A stretch of 49,837 bases of DNA from Welwitschia mirabilis (lineage: Eukaryota > Gnetophyta > Gnetopsida > Welwitschiales), in the NCBI GenBank assembly GCA_051453625.1, contig JBOZIK010000001.1, forward strand, positions 202,985,461 through 203,035,297, given 5' to 3'. Below the pieces are notes generated by a model that saw nothing but the letters and a program-made list of their open reading frames with translations, had not been told where the DNA came from and ran no database searches. Of the stretch, positions 1 through 11,720 are shown in pieces (the first letter of the stretch is position 1; each line of letters starts with the position of its first letter). The translations under genes and the position numbers were made by a program.

Positions 1-110
1 ACGACATTCAGATCACTCCGTCTATACTAGCGTGTTGTATTTTGCATCTTATTATAATTAATAGGATTGAAATTAAAGTGTGAAACATTGCACAAAAACA
101 CACTGCAACA
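1..110 (+). mobile_element. 3' end of an Athila-like Ty3/gypsy LTR (partial)
   Basis: Bases 15-35 carry the block CCGTCTATACTAGCGTGT, almost identical to the block at about 33900-33918 inside the LTR whose primer site follows at 33994. Both copies have ACATTC shortly upstream. Both also end similarly: CACACTGCAACA here (about 99-110) and CACACCAGAACA there (33979-33990). No primer-binding site follows position 110, so this is the distal LTR of an element lying to the left, or a solo LTR. The rest lies outside the window. Confidence 0.5.
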
Positions 111-1469
111 ATACAAGATATGTTTTCATTAGTAGCCTTAAATTACATTTCTTAGGAATAATATTTTATTAGAAAAATACCTCTTTTATCTTTTCCTTTT
201 ATCTTACTTTGAATATGTATGCTTGTAAGGGTTTTCACCTTTTTTGTTTAAGTAACATACATAGTCCTAGATTTATCATTTATTTGCTTGACTTATGATA
301 TAGTCAGGTTAGTCTTGGATAAATTTTTATTACTTAGTAATCATTCTTGAGATATACTTTGTTTTGTTTATATTCATTGCACCAATTCATGGAGATTGTC
401 ATATAAGTGAGGAAGAATGCTTCTAAGATCAAAATAGCTCTAGCTATGAATTAGTAATTTTAAATATATTATTAAGATATTATTTAATAAATTTTTAATA
501 TTTTTATTATTATTGAAAGAAAAACAAGAATATTTCCTTTATTTAGATTTTCATTATTGTAGTCTTGAATGTAGAGGTGCTCTAGTATAAGTGTTTCTAT
601 AAAATAAACCTAATGATGATTAATCTAGTAAATATCTACATTACTTAGAATTATATGCGTGCATTTTTGTCGTGTATTCATCGAATAGGAATAAATCAAG
701 ATAATCCTAATAATGTTTATCCCCATAGTTGGACTTCATCATTAAGATGAATTGCATTACATTTTTTTATGATACCCTTCTAAAAGTGGATTTAATCATT
801 ACTCTCTTGCCCTACCCATGTATGAAATTACTTTGACTTAATATGTCGATCCATGGGCATCAAGGGATTATGTTACATCATCTAGAGATATTTTAAGGAA
901 GTGAAGGTTATTTGTAATCATGCATCCACCTCACATACTATCTGTCACCTATATTGGGGTTATATCAAGATGAAGCGTAAGCCTATAAATTTGATCCTAG
1001 TTATGTTTATATGGTTTAGAATTCAAAATAAAACCAACTCCTATCTAGAGGGTGGCTAGATATTAAGTTGTAATGCCATTAATGGGATTTGAAATCTCCT
1101 ATTATATTGGTTAGGTATTAATGTATATTTATAACAAGTTTACATCTCCTCAACTATTTACAAGATATCTTTCTATGTGATGAAAAACTAGGAAGAAATG
1201 GAGGACACAGACTTATGACATCGCTATTATTTGAAAATCAAAATAATCTAAGAATTAAGTTTAGATAAATATATAATAATATTATGATTTGTTTTTCTTA
1301 AAATATAAAATGCTAATAAATAAATAAGTAAAATTTGATCCTAGGTTTTGCTATGTCTATCAGGTAAAAATATTAAAGAATAAAGGAAGAGTGAAAAAAA
1401 GGAAAAAAATAGTGCTTAATTAGGATAAGAAAAAATAGAATGTCAGAGCTACTCTTGGATCTTATGTTG
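111..1469. other. AT-rich stretch without recognisable genes
   Basis: No reading frame, RNA gene or terminal repeat could be recognised. The part around 840-1200 is less AT-rich and looks like old repeat sequence, perhaps LTR, but no primer site or polypurine tract supports that. Confidence 0.4.
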
Positions 1470-1755
1470 TCCTTACACTATGTTATTATGGGCTGGGGGA
1501 CTCCTCATCTCCTCCGCTTGCTAGTTCTCCTGTTTTACTCATGCTGCATATTTAACCTCCCCACTATAACTAGCTTTACTTCCTCTAGATCTAGAGGTGT
1601 GTACCCCTCTTGGATGGGAATCCATGCTTCACATTTTTCTTCCACAAGCTTTTCTTAAATGCCTGAGATTCTTACTATAGGATTTTTCTCATGTAAAAAC
1701 TCTATAAACTTATTAGTTAAGCTCGAGTATCTATCTCTCAACTTTTCATTAAGCC
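1470..1755 (-). pseudogene. Unidentified decayed coding segment, about 95 codons
   Basis: On the minus strand one frame reads about 95 codons with three stops. It has a charged, helical first half (RLNEKLRDRYSSLTNKF) and a conserved-looking second half (EAWIPIQEGYTPLDLEEVK, then VIVGRLNMQHE). The segment is visibly richer in GC than its flanks. The three stops are TAA, TAA and TGA, which fit CAA or CGA codons changed by C-to-T. It follows the LINE-1 ORF2 zinc-finger remnant in the same orientation, so it may be the C-terminal end of that ORF2, but I do not recognise the domain. A plus-strand open frame at 1440-1658 is the antisense shadow of this segment. Confidence 0.4.
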
Positions 1756-1759
1756 TTTT

Positions 1760-4700
1760 TGTAAGAAAAAATAGGAAGTTTTAGCTTCTTATTTCTTTTA
1801 GTGCTAGTAGAAAACTAAAATAGGTCCTTTTAGGTTTCAATGATCTCCATTTTCAATGAGATATCTATCTCCAAATTCTGTCGTGAGATTCCATAATGAC
1901 TAGATTTCTTCTTATTTTATGAACTTATTTGATGTTGTAGGTTCATTTCCTTCAAAAAATTTATCTAGATTAGATAGACTCATAAATGATAGTAAAATTA
2001 GGTTATCTTCTCCTCTCAAGTCCATAAGCTGAGCTATCATCCAACTAGACACTGCATGCCTACATCTTCCTACCATGGTTTTATCATTTACTATTTCTTG
2101 CTCTCTTTTGAAGTTTGGATTACTTTTATCTCAAGTAATGGTTTTGATTTTATGTCCTAAATTATTTCCCAAAGAGTTTCATTGTCTTTAAATTTTTCCC
2201 ATCCATGAGTTTAAACTAGGGATGCTTTTCTATTTTCTTCAAAATATTCAAGTTTAAAACATTATGTCTTATGTTTTTGCAAATCTTCTTTATGTCCTAT
2301 TTAACATTCATTTTTTTCCCCTTGTTTCTGGAAGAACCAAAGCATAGCCTCATAGAACTTACTAGGAATGTTTAGGACCTTTTTCCAAGTTGCCCTTAAA
2401 ACTTGCTACCTTCACACAGTTGCTACAATGAGGTAATCCTAAAATAGATGCTTAGTGATTTTCTATACATCACAAGCCTAGAAGTTTGTCCAGACCTTAT
2501 TACCCCTTCACCTTAGCCTTACTATGCTTAAAACTTTACCCTTAATAATTAATAATTTGAGTGTCTTGTACTTGCTTGTTAGACGTTTTTGCCTTGTATC
2601 TTTCTGTAGTTTATTCACATCATAATTATTAATTAGGAATTTTTAATACTAAATTGATCTTCCATAAAAGTTCCTTCTATCATCTGATTATTTAAAAATG
2701 AAATCCTCTTTTTTTGTAATATTTTTTAATCAATTTATTACCTTATTAATGTCTTCATTTACTAAGGAGGTATAAGTCCTCATCCTCCCATAATATTTTA
2801 ATCCCATTCTTTCCTTTGGCCATTCCTTGGTTGAATTTATTTCTTGGAATTTCTTAGGGTGATTTTCTCCTAGCAGTTGAAAGCACAAAAATGAAATATC
2901 TCCTTTCCCTATTTCTCATGTAGCTATATCTCCTAGCTATTCCCTTCCTCTACATAATGCTTGCTAGAAGGAGGAATCCTCTTACTTGCTTTTCCATTTT
3001 TTGTATTTTTAATTTAAAATTATTTTCCATGAGGTAAATTCCTTTATTTCTAGTTTTTTGACAATGTTCAATTGGTAAAAGATATACTATCTTTCATGTC
3101 CTAAATTTTCCACATACCTGATTATATTGATTTATGTATCTTATCTCTTATGAATACATGTGTTTTCATTGCTTCTCTTTTTTCTTTTCATATGAAGTTA
3201 TAGATTAACCTATTAATATTTACCTAAATATTCTCCACTAAAACTCTTATTGAAGTGCTATACCTTGCAATAGCCACTATCATAATGTTTAGTAGAATGA
3301 TGTTTTCTTTACTTAGTAGGAAGATGATACTCTAACTATTATGTTTAGTCTCTATTTTTTGGACTAATTTCTTTGAGAATATTAAGCTATTCAATTTAAA
3401 GAGTGATATCCCTAAGTAAATATCACCTTTGAATTCCTACTTTACATCTAAGATTTTTATGATTACCCTTTGGAAACTTTCAAGATATTCATGAAGTATG
3501 CTCTACTCTTCTCCTAACTGATTACTAGTCTAAACTCTTACTTCATGACTTTATTTAATATCATGATAACATATGTATTATTCTACTTTTTTTTTTTTTA
3601 GGGTCTAAAATCCTAAACATCTACTACTTCTTGTTTAATTGATATCATGATAACATGTGTATTATTCTAGGCATTGGGAGCTAACCTTAGTTTCATGGCT
3701 TTATTAAAGGCCTTTTCTATTGAACTCTTTACTATTTCCCAAAATTTATAGAAAACTCTAACATATAATCATATGGATTAGGAATCTAATTCATCTTTGT
3801 TTTCTAAAGCATCTTTTAAACCTGCTTTATTTTTAACTTTCATAGGAGACCCTCCCCTTATCAGGATTTAGGCCACAAAGTTGATACTTTTATATTATCT
3901 TTTTCTATCCATAGCTCTTGTAAACTTCTAATAAAATCTTTTTCTGTCTTATTTCCTTTTTATGCTTAACTATTTCAAATGGCTTCGTTTATCATTTTAA
4001 TATATCTTCTTTGGTTGACCATTTTAAGGGAAAAAATTGTATGTTTATTTCCATCTCTTAATCAGTTGTTTTGTGATCTTTGCTTTTAGTACTACTCCTC
4101 CTGTTTTTGAACTTGATGTAGCTTCCACAACCCATGATACTCTTCCTTATGTAGGTCTGTTCCATTTTCTTTCCTTGCTTAAATTTCTCTAATCACTTAC
4201 TTTAAATCTTTCTTTTTCCTAAATTGTCTTCTCTAATCTTTTCTTTAGTTCTTTAATCACATTTTAAATGTTTGAGGATTCTTGTAAAGAATCTGTAATG
4301 GATTTAATGCTATGGACTTGATAATCATTTTTTAAGAACTCCTTCATGTCTTTCTGTTCTAGATATGAATTTTGAAAGTGAAGTGAGATTCCCTTGAATT
4401 GACTCCATCTAATAATAGTGATATGGGTCTATGGTTTGAACACCACCTATCATTCCTTCTAACATCTAGGAATTTTCTCTTAGTAAGTATACTAAAACTA
4501 GTACTCTATCGATTTATGATTGAAATCTATCATTGTCTTTTCTTTTATTNNNNNNNNNNNNNNNNNNNNNNNNNNNNNNNNNNNNNNNNNNNNNNNNNNN
4601 NNNNNNNNNNNNNNNNNNNNNNNNNCAAATGAAATAGATGTTTTGGAGAGGAAGGTCTAATAGATCTAGAGAACTCATCAAGTTTTCTATTTCTAATGCT

Positions 4701-5153
4701 TCTGAACTTAACCATCTTCTATCCTTTTTCTTTTCTTATTCATACAAGATTTGGGTAAAGCATTTTATGATTATACTTGTCTAGTTCTCTAATTTTTCTT
4801 AGATTCTTTTCCTATGTTTTGTATTTTTTGGTTATGTTTTAGGAGATATAAATATTAACAACCATCAATTGCTCATTGAAATGATTTGATACAACCTATA
4901 TATCTCTATTCTCTTATAGTCTATATTCTTTCTTATCATAATTAGAAGCCCCTTGCCTTACCATAGCTAGAACCTCATTCTATGTTTCATCTTCTATGAA
5001 ATTTATTAAATAATTCTTATTATTTTTTTTAATTTTTTATTTTAGTCTCCTAAAAACACACTATTCCTACATTATTATTCTTAATAAACTCTTTTAAAGT
5101 TTAGTTTTTGAAACCACTATCATTCTCCTTATTTTTCAACTTAAAATATTCAT
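1760..5153 (-). pseudogene. LINE-1 ORF2 remnant (endonuclease - reverse transcriptase)
   Basis: ORF2 of L1-type elements nicks target DNA and copies the RNA at the nick. The frame begins at 5153 with MNILS*KIRRM, the canonical endonuclease start with the tryptophan codon turned into TGA. At 5035-5061 VCF*ETKIK follows (the catalytic-glutamate block; the stop is a CAG-to-TAG type change). Near 3862-3880 the RT fingers motif survives as GLNPD. At about 3390-3440 KVGIQR*YLL marks the block before the catalytic site, and the catalytic aspartates themselves could not be found. At about 2380-2540 the pattern C...KHLF*DY is a zf-RVT-like patch. Several frameshifts separate these blocks. An 84-bp local duplication sits at 3558-3669. 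Confidence 0.68.
4550..4625. other. Assembly gap (76 N)
   Basis: A run of N within LINE-1 ORF2. Any reading frame crossing it is meaningless. Confidence 0.99.
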
Positions 5154-5189
5154 TTATTTTTCTTCTTTAGAGGTTTAATTGACATTTTT

Positions 5190-6300
5190 AAAATGATCTT
5201 TTTGGATCATTTGCTATGTTTTTTCAAGCCTTCCAATTTTTTTTCCCATAAATGGCTGCCTTATTTTATTTCCTTGGAATGGCACTTCTTCACTTATGTT
5301 GTTCGATTTTAAGTTCGAATCATCTATGTCACTATTCCTAATGTCAAAAACTTATTTTTTAATTGATTTCTTATTTTTTTAGTTAAATCCTTATTCTGTC
5401 TTATTAGGAAAATGTTATCCTTCTTTTTTTCCCCTTTAGTTTAGATTTTGACTTTGAAGGAATAAATCCTCTTACCCTTTTTCTTTCAGCATTAGCTGAT
5501 TAGCCTTCTTTCTTATTACATTTAGTTTGATCTATTACATTATTTAGGAATAGTTTAGAAACCCTCCTTATTCTTTTTAACCTTACATACTTCCTCACTA
5601 TGCCCAAATTTTTTGTAATTGGTGCATTAGACTATTTCAGATTTTTGTGTTATATGGCCTTCACTCCTCCATTTACCATGTATATAATCTCTCTAAATGC
5701 CTAGCTATAGCACAATGTAAGCGTGGGATGAGTACATTTTTTGTTAACATTTTTGTTATTTTCATTTCTATCCAAGCATAAAACCTAATAAGAACCATTC
5801 TAGTGTCACTCATTATTACTAGGTTCAACTTTATAATCTCTCTAAATTGAGTTACTAGTTCTCTTATGAAATCTTAGTTCCATAAAGCAAGGCTTATTCC
5901 TCTTAGCTTTACCCAAATTAATAGTTTCTAAAATTTCTTATTAAAGTTTTCTCCTAGTCTTCAATAGAAAATAGTAAGACCCTTCATTCTAAAGAACTAA
6001 GGCCCTCTTAGCATTATATCATTTAGATCTTTTTCTAATTCAAATTTGAATAAGATAAGCCCCTCTGCTAGAGCCATTACCTAAACTAATTTCACAACCA
6101 TTCAATTTAGGGATATTTATTTTCACATCATTTTCATACTAATTCTTAATTCTAAAGACAAAATTTGCCTACTAAGCTAAACTTTGGCTTTTATGTGATA
6201 CTCCAAAGCTATCTTAATTTTATATAAATAATTTTTCTAAAAACTTTTTATTACTAGAAGATCCATTAAAAACCTTGAATTACCATGATATAACTCTACA
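5190..6300 (-). pseudogene. LINE-1 ORF1 remnant (DUF4283 / zinc-knuckle RNA-binding protein)
   Basis: ORF1 of plant LINEs encodes an RNA-binding chaperone that coats the element RNA. Around 5865-5935 the minus strand reads LLIWVKLRGISLALWN, which resembles the end of the DUF4283 domain. At 5583-5626 it reads CTNYKKFGHSEEVC, a CCHC zinc knuckle in which the second cysteine has become tyrosine (TGT to TAT is one base). The frame is broken elsewhere and the start codon cannot be fixed. ORF2 follows at 5153, the usual ORF1-ORF2 order. Confidence 0.6.
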
Positions 6301-6560
6301 CATCCTAGATCTTGCTCTCTAGAAAATCCTTGCCCCTTCCTCTCACTCCTAATCTTGTACTTATCTTGTGTTAATCCTTGTTGCTTGGTTAAAAACTTCT
6401 CTCTAAATCCTAAGCTATGTAGCCTAATGGGCTTTTCAAACCTCTCTCTAAGCCCCTACCTCTTACCCTAGCACCACCTTAATGCTATTGCACACATGCC
6501 TACTACAGAAAACCTTTTAAAACCCTCATCTTATTTTATCTCTTTGTGATTTGGCTTCAT

Positions 6561-8985
6561 CAAGTATTAGGAATTAAATAAACAAAATCAAGTTCTATTA
6601 ATAATAATGAAAATATTGCAATAAAGAATAAGAAAGTATAAAATATGCCTTTATGCTTAGAAATTAAATTTCCTCATGAATCAATTACTTCTACATGGTT
6701 AAAAATAAAGAAAAGGATCTATAATTTCATAACAAGACTAATGCTTTTCATTATCATGAAATTAATAATGGCATTGATGGGTGTGAAGAGATGAAATGAG
6801 GAATGCAAAGTGTAAATATAAATTAATAAATGAAATGAAATCCAAAATTATAAATATTACACAATCCTTGAGATAGTTTTAATTTTTATAGCATCAGAAC
6901 TAATGTTTTACATTTAATTTAGCTTGCTTGCTACTTTGAAATACATTAGATCTAGTTAAAGTAGGATTAGTTAATCATTAAAATAAATCAAGTTAATCTT
7001 TATAGGATATTTCCTATTTCTTTAGTGTTTTAATGTCTTTTATAGATTATTATCAATCTCACAACCTTTGCAAGGATCATGTTGAAAATAAATCTTTGTT
7101 AAAGCTCAAATAACATCTTAGGACTTTCCTAGTAAATTCTAATGATTAGTATTTCACATTATAGATTAGTAATAATTAGAGTTAAATCCTAACAAGTGAA
7201 AAATAATCATGAAACATAATATCTATAGCCTTAAAATAATTAATTTACTAAGGATAATGGATCAAAATTGTAAAAATTAAACTATAACTATATTTCTCAT
7301 TAGCATGATACTAGTTCTTTCACTAATAATGTGAAAATTTTAAGTTCAAATGACTATTTGAAATCTCAAAAATTTTCAAGGTACAGTATCCATTCTTAAA
7401 TTTAAATAAAAATCCATTTCTTATATAAGTTAAGTTAAATTGATGCATTAAATTGTAAAAGAAACAAAAATTTATTACTTTTCAAGTTCAATTTCATTTA
7501 TAATTTTTAATGTTTTCCTTAAAAGTTAAAATGTCTAACCTTAAAAATGAAATAAATAAAACATAATTATGTGACTTTTCCTTAAGTTAAGGATAAAAAA
7601 TGAAAAATTTTAAAATTTTAAATTGCTTCCAATCAAAATTATGTACTATTCTTAATGCAAGAAGGGAATAAAATACAATGAAAAGTCAACTATAAAATTT
7701 AAATTTTTAAAACTAAGGTATAGATATTTATGTTACTTAGAGTTAGAAATAATTAGAAGACTTAAAAGACACTTTAAACATAAGGAAAATATTCTATAAA
7801 GAACTTCAAAAACATAAGAAAATCATGAAAAAACATGGAAGAATATCCTCAAAGGGATCTTTGAAGAGATGAATCCTCTCTTAGGCTTCTGTGGATTTCA
7901 GTAATCTTAGGCATGGATTTTTGCACACTTTCATTAAATTTTGAAATTATTTCCTTCTTATTGTTTTTTATTTTACATTAAATATTATTCACTTATTTCT
8001 TATGCTTATTAAACATCAACTCCCTTACTTACCTTTCTTCTTGTAATGATGTAGGAGTAGGTTACCTGGTCCTTTTCTCTTCTTACTATCCTTTTTCTTT
8101 TCCTTCACATTCCTCTTCTTTAGCTTCAGAAGTGTCCATCTCTTTTATTCTTATATAATTAAGATTATTGTAATTCTTAACATGTGTAATTAATAACTAT
8201 ATTAATAAAATTAACTCTATGATATTCCATCTATTAATGACTGTCTTAATTAAATCACTAGTAAAGATGGGTAATTTGAGGTTTATGGTAGTACCTCAAT
8301 AATTTTAAGAGATGAAGAGAAACTTAAAAATTTTAAACCTCCTATTATTTTGAATAACAAGCACTAATTAAAAGGAAGACAACTAAGCATGAGTTACATG
8401 GCATAAGAGATAAACATTTCCAATGATAAAACTAAAAAATTAAGTTGATTATTGAAAAGAAATTTTGAGGCAATGATTCCTTCTTACTAGAAGCATACCC
8501 AAAGTTACACTCATTATAAAGCTTAAAAGGATATTTCTTTAAATAACAAACATGAAATTCATGATTAAAAATGTAAGCTATTTTAAATAAAGAAAGGAGT
8601 ACTATTGATTTATAATCTTCATTCTTTTGTACTAAGAATTCATAACTCTTCCTTCTTTTTCTTTTCTTCATATTATGTAAGCACAACATGTAGGTTTAGA
8701 TAAAATCCTTCACTTTACTAAGGAAGTATGCCTTTATCCTTTTTTAATCTTGTTTCAATATTTTATATAAAGACAAATGTATTCGTAGTAAGAAAAACAT
8801 GAAAGATATCTTTCTTAATAACATTTTCAATTCTTTAAGACATTCTAACCAAAGTAAAACTAGTCTATGCAAGTGATTGAACTAAAAACCCACTTTTTAA
8901 AATAAAGAAATAATATACATTACCTTTGAAAAATGAACTATGTACTTAGCATTATAATCTAACTTAGGTAAAAGAAATAGAGCAT
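6561..8985. other. AT-rich stretch without recognisable genes
   Basis: Long A- and T-rich runs with stops in all frames. The small minus-strand open frame at 8432-8689 (85 codons) is lysine- and phenylalanine-rich low-complexity translation with no family resemblance. About 8040-8160 is pyrimidine-rich. I see no terminal repeats, RNA gene or coding motif. Confidence 0.45.
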
Positions 8986-8989
8986 AAAT

Positions 8990-11720
8990 AATTTTAAATA
9001 AATAATTATTAAATCTCCTAAGTTAAATTGTTGATACAATGGAAGCACACAAGTAAGAAACCAATAAAAACTTAGCATATAATCCTGTGAAAATATTGTG
9101 CATGATCTCATCGAACTACTATTTTACATAATAAAATAACTATTCTTAAGTGACATTCATGTAATTACAACACATGACATATAGTAAACCTTAGGAATCG
9201 CTTGTGTAAAAGATTAATTTCATGAGATGTAAAAAGACAAATATAATGAATAAGAAAGAAATAATCTTAGATAAACATTCAGTATTACTCAAAAAATTAT
9301 TTATAACTCAAGCAAATAATTATAAGAGTTAAAGTAGTCAATCTAACTTAAGTCATTATTATGCGAAAATAATTTTTTTGGAATGTTTAATACTTGTAAT
9401 AATGTAAAATGGATGTAGTGGGTCATTCAAATATATTATTCCATTCTATACTAGTTGTACAATAATTTAAAATTAAAATATAGTACTCTAAAAACATGAT
9501 TCTTAAAATTGACATAGAAAACTATTTGATTTTAATAATATTTGTACTAAATTTAAATGTCTTTGATTTGAAAGATAATTAGGCTTGATATGATTTATAA
9601 AAGTGATGTACATATAACTTAAATTATAAATAAATTGGTAATTGATAAGAAAATCATCATCTAAATACTTATTCTATCAAAACAAAACTTGGTCAATTTC
9701 ATGATATTTTGATAGGAAGAAAGAAAGGAAAGGAGAAAGAAACTTAAGAAAATAGACTTATAAGACCATTAAATCAATTAAAATATGTCCTAAAACAAGT
9801 CTTTAGAACTAAAAATTCAAGATCTAATGAGATTGATCAAAACCAATAGGAATCAAACNNNNNNNNNNNNNNNNNNNNNNNNNNNNNNNNNNNNNNNNNN
9901 NNNNNNNNNNNNNNNNNNNNNNNNNNNNNNNNNNNNNNNNNNNNNNNNNNNNNNNNNNCAAACCATATAAAAAAATGCAAAAATTACAATCAATCAACTT
10001 TAACCAAGAGCATTAATAAAACTAAAAAACTTGATAAAAAATGGATTTCATGTTCTAAAATTAGTTAAAAACTCATGAAAGATTAACTTTCTAAAAATAC
10101 AATAATAATTACTAAAGAATTCATTACATAAAAAAAAAAAAATTCATGATCTTAAGAAATTAGAAAAATTCTATAAAAACTACAACCTGACTATGAATAG
10201 CCAAAAATGAGATTTTGAAGACCTAATTATGATTTTTACTACTTATACATGAAATTTTCTAAATTAAAATAGGAATCCACTAATAAAATTTCAAAGAAAT
10301 AGGAGCTATAGAAAAAGAGATATTATTAAGAAGAACACTGAAATTCACTAGTTCTAATTTAATTAAGAAAATAAAAGAGAATAACGATTACAGAAATAAG
10401 AATTCTCAATTTTAAAATTAATCAAATTACATATGTTCATGCTAAATTTATTCTATTAGAAAGAAGAAAAGAATAATTCATCATTCAATGATTAAGAACA
10501 AGGATGGAATCATGAACGAATCATATGAGAAGAAATGAGAAGAATGGAAGAAAGAAAGGAGAAGAGGAATAAAATACATGCATTCTTTGACATAGAATAT
10601 CTAAGAATGCAATATTAGAGAATTATATAATAGGTACTATATGTAAAACAATCCTATTAGCACTAAATAAGCAACATGCTATAAGAAGTTTAGTTGAATT
10701 GAAGGAATGCATAACAAAAATGAATAAATCATCTAATTATAAGCATTAAAACATAATGGTAAAGAAAAATTACGAGTTTTAGATGCAATCACAACCATTT
10801 TCACTAGCCTTCAATCTAAATGCTTATAATATTTAATGCCTTTTCCTCCTCTTGCACTATCCATTCAGATTCACTTTACCCATTTGAAATGCCCTCTAGA
10901 TAGATGGAAATAGAAGAAATAGAGATGAAAAATGGATTTTGAGAGGATGTGAGACAACAAGAATAAATGTATATTAATGAAATGAATCAAAATGAAGAAT
11001 AGAGAAGGCTTCCAAAGCTATATAGATAGAACACTAATTGTGCAAAAAACAAATAAGAGATAAATTTCATAGGGAATTCCTTTCAAATAAAAAATAAAGC
11101 ATGAAAGTAACATAAATAAGTTTGATAACATGTACTTAGATGAAATTTTTAGTGTAAAATTGAAAGAGTAAGGTGGTGCTTCATATAGAAGTACTTGAAT
11201 TTGTTTTAGTTAAGGTAGGTATCAAAACTTATGATTTTCTTCATGTAATTTATACTTATAATAAATAAATAGTTACATGATGCTATAGTGCTAAAATGCA
11301 CTAGAAATAGCACTAGTAGTTATAATAGTAACTACAGAAAAATGCTAAAATGAAATTTATCTCAATTACATTGCTTAAGGCTAGTATTATATAAAAACAT
11401 CACATTTGACTTAGAAATAACTAGAAATGATTAAGATATAGCTCTTAAAATGTAAATTTCCAGTGTATTTATGTCTTAATAGGTTTATGCATCTAATGTC
11501 AGAAGGATGTAAAATTGTCACATTAGCAAGTAAATAAAATATGATGATGGAAAAGGGACTATGAGTCATTTGAAGTAGTCCTTCACACTCCACATATCTA
11601 TCTCATATCTTAACCTTTTGATCACAATCATCACAAATCACCTTAAAATGGATCAAAATACATTGTTTTATACTCATCAAACCTTTAATTCTATTATCTT
11701 TTTGTAACACCCTTGTTGCT
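8990..11720. repeat. Possible old gypsy LTR sequence
   Basis: The stretch at about 10200-10330 (a GGAATCCACTAA block, then AGGAGCTATAGAAAAAGAG) reads like the body of long LTRs of chromovirus-type gypsy elements. TGTAACACCC at 11705-11714 resembles the terminus such LTRs often have. A similar motif, ACAATGGAAGCA, occurs at about 9037 and 11747, suggesting two related copies. No primer site, polypurine tract or pol was found nearby, and orientation is undecided. An N gap (9859-9958) lies inside. This is resemblance only. Confidence 0.25.
9859..9958. other. Assembly gap (100 N, probably unknown size)
   Basis: Exactly 100 N, a conventional placeholder length. Both flanks carry AATCAAAC / CAAACC, so a collapsed repeat is possible. 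Confidence 0.99.

Larger units (their letters stand above)
1470..6560 (-). mobile_element. Decayed non-LTR retrotransposon (LINE-1 in this report)
   Basis: In minus-strand order the element shows a DUF4283-like ORF1 tail, a zinc knuckle, the start of an apurinic endonuclease, RT blocks and a zf-RVT-like His/Cys patch. This is the standard two-ORF layout of plant L1-type LINEs. The plus strand is strongly pyrimidine-rich across the region, as expected when the coding strand of a purine-rich LINE is the other one. Frameshifts and stops occur every few dozen codons. No clear poly(A) tail (poly(T) on the plus strand) is visible at the low-coordinate end, so the 3' boundary is uncertain. A 76-base N gap (4550-4625) falls within the endonuclease region. 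Confidence 0.72.
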
